From the NCBI RefSeq assembly GCF_030695035.1, contig NZ_JAUYTT010000012.1, forward strand, positions 1 through 64,000: a stretch of 64,000 nt of DNA, written 5' to 3'. Below, piece after piece: positions 59,856-64,000 of this stretch. The notes beneath the pieces are model-generated. The model ran no database searches. It was not told the origin of the DNA and was given only the letters and a program-made list of their open reading frames with translations. Numbering within the stretch: the stretch's first letter is position 1; each line of letters begins with the position of its first letter. The stretch is from Frigidibacter sp. Lineage in GTDB: Bacteria > Pseudomonadota > Alphaproteobacteria > Rhodobacterales > Rhodobacteraceae. Made by a program: the position numbers and the translations under genes.

Positions 59856-62083
59856 CCCGCGAGATGACCCATGCCATGACGCATGATGGCCCCGATACCG
59901 ATCACCGCCTTGATGGCATGGCGCAGGGAGTGCTTGGCCGGCCGGAGCCGCGGCCCGAAGGCGCGCTGAAGGTCACGGGGCGCGCCGTCTATACCGGCGA
60001 CCAGCAGGTGGCGGGCATGGTGCATGGGGCGCTGGTGCGGGCGACGATTACCCGCGGCCGGGTGACCACCCTGCACTCTGCGCCGGTGTTGGAGATGCCG
60101 GGCGTGCTGGCGGTGATCGACGACGCGCGGCTGGTGCGCTTCTCCGGCCAGGGTGCGACGACCAAGCCGCCTGCGGGCGATGCCGCCGAGGTGGTCTATC
60201 ACGGCCAGCCGGTCGCGCTGGTGGTGGCCGAGACGCTGGAGCAGGCCCGCCATGCCGCGCTGCGGCTGCGGGTGGACTATGCTGAGGAGCCCGGGGCGGC
60301 GACGGGCCCCGAAGAGCCCGCCGCCGAGGTGGAGTTGCCGGAGAAGAAGCAATCGGTGACCGGCGAGCCGGATGCGGCGCTGGAGGCTGCCGATGCGGTC
60401 ATCGACCGGATCTACCGCACCTCCTCGATGTCGAGCGCGCCGATGGAGCCCCATGCCTCGTTGGCCGAATGGCAGGGGGGCAAGCTGGTGCTGCACAGCA
60501 CGCTGCAGATGCTGGCCTCGGCGCAGGGGCAGGTTGCCGCCGCGCTTGGGATCGAGGCGGAGGATGTCCGCGTCCTTGCTCCGCATGTGGGCGGCGGGTT
60601 TGGCAGCAAGCTTGGCATCTCGCCCGAGACGGTGGCGGCAGCGATTGCGGCGCAGCGGCTGGGGCGGCCGGTGTCGGTGGTCTGCTCTCGCCCGCAGTCG
60701 ATGGAGACCACCTCGCGCCGGTCGGAGACGCTGCAGCGCATCCAGCTGGGGGCCGATGACGAGGGGCGCCTGACCATGATCGGCCATGAGGCGCTGGTGT
60801 CGAATCTGCCCGGGCAGAAGTTTTCCGAACCCGTGCAGCAGGCGACGCCCTTCACCTATGAGGCCGCGCATCGCCGCGTCGTCCACCGCGTCGCGCGCGT
60901 CCACCGCTTGCTGTGCGCATCCGTCCGCGCACCGGGCGAGTCGGTGGGGGCGACGGCCTTCGAATGCGCGATGGATGAGTTGGCGGACAAGCTGGGCATG
61001 TGCCCGGTCGCCCTGCGCCTGCGCAATATCCCGAAGCTGGAGCCCGGGACCGGGCGCCCCTTCTCGTCGCACAAGCTGGCCGAGGCGCTGACGACGGGCG
61101 CCCGCCGCTTTGGCTGGGAGCATCGCCACGCCTCGCTCCGCGCCCGGCGCGAGGGCGAGTGGTGGATCGGGATGGGCATGTCCTCGCTGGTGCGGGTGAA
61201 CACGGTGATGGAAGCGAAGGCGCGGGTGACGCTGAGCCTTGAGGGTTCTGCGCTGGTGGAAACCGACATGACCGATATCGGCACCGGCAGCTATGCGATC
61301 CTGACCCAGATCGCGGCAGAGATGCTGGGGCTGCCGATGGGTTCGGTGGAAACGGTTCTGGGGGATACCGACCTTCCCGCCAGTTCGGGGTCGGGCGGGT
61401 CGTTCGGCGCGGCTTCGACCGGGTCGGCGGTGTATCTGGCCTGCCTTGAGCTGCGCAGCAAGCTGGCGGAGGCGATGGGGTGCCCTGAACCGGAGCTGAC
61501 GCTGAAGGACGGCCATGCCATCCATGACAACCGCAAGGTGCCCCTCGCCACGCTGATGGGCGGCGCGGCCATGCAGGCCGAGGGGCATCTGATCCCCGGC
61601 GAGGCCGAGGACAAGGCGCGGCAGGCGACCTGGGGCGCAGCCTTCGCCGAGGTGGGCGTGAACGCGGTCACGGGTGAGATCCGGGTGCGCCGGATGCTGG
61701 GCACCTTCGCCATCGGCCGGGTGCTGAACGCGCAGACGGCGCGGTCGCAAGCGCTTGGCGGGATGATCTGGGGCATCGGCATGGCGCTGACCGAAGAGCT
61801 GGTCCATGACGCGCGCGATGGCCATATCGTCAACCGCGACCTGGCCGAATACCATGTGCCGGTGAATGCCGATGTGCCGGCGCTGGAGGTGCATTTCATC
61901 GAAGAGCGGGATGACTGGGCGCCGATGCAGGCCAAGGGCATCGGCGAGCTGGGGATCTGCGGCGCGGGGGCGGCCATCGTCAATGCGGTGCACAATGCCT
62001 GCGGGGTGCGGGTGCGCAGCCTGCCGATGACGGTGGACAAGGTGCTGGCCGGGCTGGTGGAGATCGACGCCGAAGCGCAATAG
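59852..62083 (+). CDS. paoC: Aldehyde oxidoreductase molybdenum-binding subunit (PaoC-type)
   Basis: A 743-residue large subunit binding the molybdopterin cofactor. '[11 protein letters not shown]', 'SVRAPGES', '[13 protein letters not shown]' and the catalytic base E699 in '[11 protein letters not shown]' are present. It oxidises aldehydes to acids in characterised homologues. No PaoD/XdhC-type maturation gene follows; ada does, 50 bp away. Confidence 0.94.
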   Translation: MTREMTHAMTHDGPDTDHRLDGMAQGVLGRPEPRPEGALKVTGRAVYTGDQQVAGMVHGALVRATITRGRVTTLHSAPVLEMPGVLAVIDDARLVRFSGQGATTKPPAGDAAEVVYHGQPVALVVAETLEQARHAALRLRVDYAEEPGAATGPEEPAAEVELPEKKQSVTGEPDAALEAADAVIDRIYRTSSMSSAPMEPHASLAEWQGGKLVLHSTLQMLASAQGQVAAALGIEAEDVRVLAPHVGGGFGSKLGISPETVAAAIAAQRLGRPVSVVCSRPQSMETTSRRSETLQRIQLGADDEGRLTMIGHEALVSNLPGQKFSEPVQQATPFTYEAAHRRVVHRVARVHRLLCASVRAPGESVGATAFECAMDELADKLGMCPVALRLRNIPKLEPGTGRPFSSHKLAEALTTGARRFGWEHRHASLRARREGEWWIGMGMSSLVRVNTVMEAKARVTLSLEGSALVETDMTDIGTGSYAILTQIAAEMLGLPMGSVETVLGDTDLPASSGSGGSFGAASTGSAVYLACLELRSKLAEAMGCPEPELTLKDGHAIHDNRKVPLATLMGGAAMQAEGHLIPGEAEDKARQATWGAAFAEVGVNAVTGEIRVRRMLGTFAIGRVLNAQTARSQALGGMIWGIGMALTEELVHDARDGHIVNRDLAEYHVPVNADVPALEVHFIEERDDWAPMQAKGIGELGICGAGAAIVNAVHNACGVRVRSLPMTVDKVLAGLVEIDAEAQ

Positions 62084-62133
62084 CCGCCCGGAAACAGGCG
62101 GACAGGCAAGGCGGGCTGCGGTAGCTTTGGGGC

Positions 62134-63213
62134 ATGACATATCCCCTCGCCCCTGCCCCGTTGCTTGCCCTGACGCTGCCATCTGACGATGTGCTTTATG
62201 CCGCGCTGCTGGCGCGGGATCCGGCCTTCGACGGGAGGGCCTATGTCGGCGTCACCTCCACCGGGATCTTCTGCCGGTTGACCTGCCCGGCGCGCAAACC
62301 TCTGCGCGCCAATTGCCGGTTCTTTGCCTCCCCCGCCGATTGCCTCGCCGCCGGGTTCCGCGCCTGCCTGCGCTGCCATCCGCTGGCGCCCGAGGCCGCG
62401 GCCGACCCCTGCATCGCCGCGCTGACCGCCGCGCTGGAGGCGGACCCGGCGCGGCGCTGGCGCGAGGAGGATGTGGCGGGGATGGGCTTCGATCCCTCCA
62501 CCGTGCGGCGCAGCTTCCGGCGGCAGTTCGGGGTGACCTTCCTCGACATGGCCCGCCAGCGCCGGCTGCGCGAGGGTATGGCGACGCTGGCCGCCGGGGG
62601 CCGCGTGATCGAGGCGCAGTTCGATGCGGGGTTCGACAGCCCCGCCGCCTTCCGCGCCGCCTTTGCCCGGTTGCTGGGGGCCGCGCCTGCCGAGATGAAG
62701 GGTGCGCTGCTGCAGGCGGACTGGATCGACACGCCCATCGGCCCGATGATCGCGGTGGCGGACAAGCGGTCGCTGCATCTGCTGGAGTTCGCGGACCGCA
62801 AGGCGCTGCCGGCGGAACTGGCGCGGCTGCGCAAGATGGCGGGCGGGATCGGGCTGGGGCGGCCTGCGCCGATTGACCAGATGGCGGGCGAGCTTGGCGC
62901 CTTTTTCGCAGGGACGAGTGCCCGCTTCGACACGCCGCTGGCCCTGCACGGCAGCGCCTTCACCCGGGCGGTGTGGGAGATCCTGCGGCAGATCCCGCCC
63001 GGCACCACCCGCAGCTATGGCGAGATCGCGCGGGAAATGGGCCGGCCCGAGGCGGCGCGCGCCGTGGCCCGCGCCAATGGCGCCAACCAGATCGCGCTGG
63101 TGATCCCCTGCCACCGGGTCATCGGCGCGGATGGCGCGCTGACCGGCTATGGCGGCGGGCTGTGGCGCAAGCAGCGGCTGATCGAGTTGGAGGCGGCCTT
63201 CAGCCGGGCATGA
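62134..63213 (+). CDS. ada: Bifunctional Ada: methyl-phosphotriester sensor and O6-methylguanine-DNA methyltransferase
   Basis: A 359-residue adaptive-response protein. The N-terminal zinc/methyl-acceptor cysteines C47, C51, C78, C81 have the same spacing as E. coli Ada C38, C42, C69, C72. An AraC-type HTH follows (about 95-185), then the methyltransferase domain with acceptor C326 in 'VIPCHRVIG'. When methylated it would activate its own regulon. No alkB or alkA is adjacent. It overlaps the DUF2474 gene tail-to-tail by 14 bp. Confidence 0.96.
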   Translation: MTYPLAPAPLLALTLPSDDVLYAALLARDPAFDGRAYVGVTSTGIFCRLTCPARKPLRANCRFFASPADCLAAGFRACLRCHPLAPEAAADPCIAALTAALEADPARRWREEDVAGMGFDPSTVRRSFRRQFGVTFLDMARQRRLREGMATLAAGGRVIEAQFDAGFDSPAAFRAAFARLLGAAPAEMKGALLQADWIDTPIGPMIAVADKRSLHLLEFADRKALPAELARLRKMAGGIGLGRPAPIDQMAGELGAFFAGTSARFDTPLALHGSAFTRAVWEILRQIPPGTTRSYGEIAREMGRPEAARAVARANGANQIALVIPCHRVIGADGALTGYGGGLWRKQRLIELEAAFSRA

Positions 63214-63337
63214 TCGCCAGCCGGATCACATAGGCCGCCGCGCTGAGGGCGGCGAAGCCCGCCAGCCAAAGACCCACGAACCATGCTATGCGGCGCAGCC
63301 AGCTGTCGCCCTGCCCCGTCTCCTTCTGTGCCACCAT
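63200..63337 (-). CDS. DUF2474 small membrane protein (cytochrome bd accessory)
   Basis: A 45-residue single-span protein: 'WLRRIAWFVGLWLAGFAALS' continues into 'AAAYVIRLAIMPG'. DUF2474 members sit directly after cydB and resemble CydX-like stabilisers. Its ATG shares one base with the cydB stop (TGATG), so it is translated by re-initiation. ATG 63337 is preferred over 63382, which lies inside cydB. Confidence 0.85.
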   Translation of the reverse strand: MVAQKETGQGDSWLRRIAWFVGLWLAGFAALSAAAYVIRLAIMPG

Positions 63338-64000
63338 CAGTGATAGCCCTCGCCGTGCCGCAGCTTGCCGCGGAACACCCAATAGGCATAGGCGGTGTAG
63401 CCGAGGATCATCGGCAGCAGCACCACCGAGCCCCAGAGCAGGAACACCAGGCTCTCATCCGGGGCAGCGGCCTCCTCGATGGTCAGCGCAAACGGCACGA
63501 TCCACGGATAGAAGCTGATCCCGACCCCGGCGAAGCCGAGCACGAAGAGGCTGAGGGCAGAGAGGAAGGGCAGCCAGTCCGGCCCCCGCGTCAGCCCGCG
63601 CCAGAGGCCGTAGGCCGCGCCCGCCACCAGCAGCGGCACGACAAGGCTGAAGCCGATGGTCGGCCAGCCGAACCAGCGCTCCAGATATCCAGGGTTGAGG
63701 AACGGGGTCCATAGGCTCACGAGGCCCATGCCCGCCAGCGTCGCCAAGGCCGCCCGCATCGCCAGTTTCCGGGCATAGGCGTGCAGCGTGCCTTCGGTCT
63801 TCAGCACCAGCCAGCAGGCCCCCAGCAGCGCATAGCCGGCCAGCAGCGCCACGCCGGTGGCGATGGAAAACGGCGTCAGCCAGTCCCACCAGCCGCCCGC
63901 ATAGGCGCGGTCCTCGATCCGGATGCCCTGCACCAGCGCGCCAAGCGCGATGCCCTGCGAGAAGGTGGCGATGGCAGAGCCGCCGAAGAAGGCCACGTCC
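63337..64000 (-). CDS. cydB: Cytochrome bd ubiquinol oxidase subunit II, 3' part
   Basis: The C-terminal 221 or so residues of CydB; the start lies beyond the window. Several membrane spans and the family stretches 'WWDWLTPFSIATGVALLAGYALLG' (in parts: DWLTPFSI, GYALLGACWL), 'GISFYPWIVPFALTIEEAAAP' and C-terminal 'GYTAYAYWVFRGKL' are clear. With CydA it makes the high-affinity oxidase for low-oxygen respiration. cydA should be to the right. Confidence 0.95.
   Translation of the reverse strand, partial: DVAFFGGSAIATFSQGIALGALVQGIRIEDRAYAGGWWDWLTPFSIATGVALLAGYALLGACWLVLKTEGTLHAYARKLAMRAALATLAGMGLVSLWTPFLNPGYLERWFGWPTIGFSLVVPLLVAGAAYGLWRGLTRGPDWLPFLSALSLFVLGFAGVGISFYPWIVPFALTIEEAAAPDESLVFLLWGSVVLLPMILGYTAYAYWVFRGKLRHGEGYH

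Overview
The window is a high-GC chromosomal segment of an alphaproteobacterium, most likely a Rhodobacteraceae member (Rhodobacter/Paracoccus/Gemmobacter-like). The evidence is codon use dominated by G/C third positions, the dgt-argS-SPOR-nagZ-scpA-scpB cluster typical of Rhodobacterales, a single-cysteine DksA, an Ile2 tRNA, and G-rich intergenic hairpins followed by GGATATTT. No phage, IS element or CRISPR array is visible.

Region 1 (1-9179) is an accessory defence island ending at the 3' end of tRNA-Ser(GGA). It opens with the tail of an upstream ORF and a ParB/HTH-like protein. Next comes one tightly overlapping operon: a Phd/YefM-type antitoxin with no toxin, two different HsdM methylases in tandem, HsdS, HsdR, and a DUF4268 protein with a nuclease-like N-terminus. 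The distal half of hsdS is about 49% GC against about 68% for its proximal half, which suggests target-recognition-domain exchange.

Region 2 (9180-17342) holds tRNA-Ser, an OmpR-type response regulator/histidine kinase pair, an L,D-transpeptidase lipoprotein and a DsbA-like oxidoreductase. Matching CTTAAG-N5-(C/G)TTAAG boxes precede both the regulator and the transpeptidase, which suggests one envelope-stress circuit. An XRE-cupin regulator is divergent from a three-gene operon (acyl-CoA ligase, FrnE-like DsbA protein, Bcr/CflA exporter).

Region 3 (17343-38221) is mostly core: mfd, hemB, a SYLF lipoprotein, a COQ10/RatA protein, hpt, a dihaem cytochrome c, a porin-like barrel, then scpB/scpA/nagZ/SPOR/argS/dgt on the minus strand, an A-type Fe-S carrier, a CNNM/CorC protein and xthA.

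Region 4 (38222-53349) contains exoD, a low-GC orphan membrane protein, a flavin monooxygenase, dksA, a MoxR ATPase, a 3-hydroxyisobutyrate dehydrogenase-like enzyme, a penicillin-acylase-family hydrolase, sufE, rnd, purN/purM, small envelope proteins, a thiolase and tRNA-Ile2(CAU).

Region 5 (53350-64000) has a 5-oxoprolinase operon (pxpA plus a fused pxpBC), a membrane-anchored ClpP-like (COG3904) protein paired with a multi-span coiled-coil protein, a PaoABC-type molybdenum aldehyde oxidase operon, ada, and the 3' end of a cydB-DUF2474 operon that runs off the right edge.

Two dispersed intergenic repeat families are visible. One is about 140-210 bp and multi-hairpin, with four copies. The other is a G-rich hairpin element ending in GGATATTT, with at least four copies. 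Best leads for undescribed biology are the antitoxin-led two-HsdM system, the four-copy structured repeat, the CTTAAG regulon and the COG3904/coiled-coil pair.
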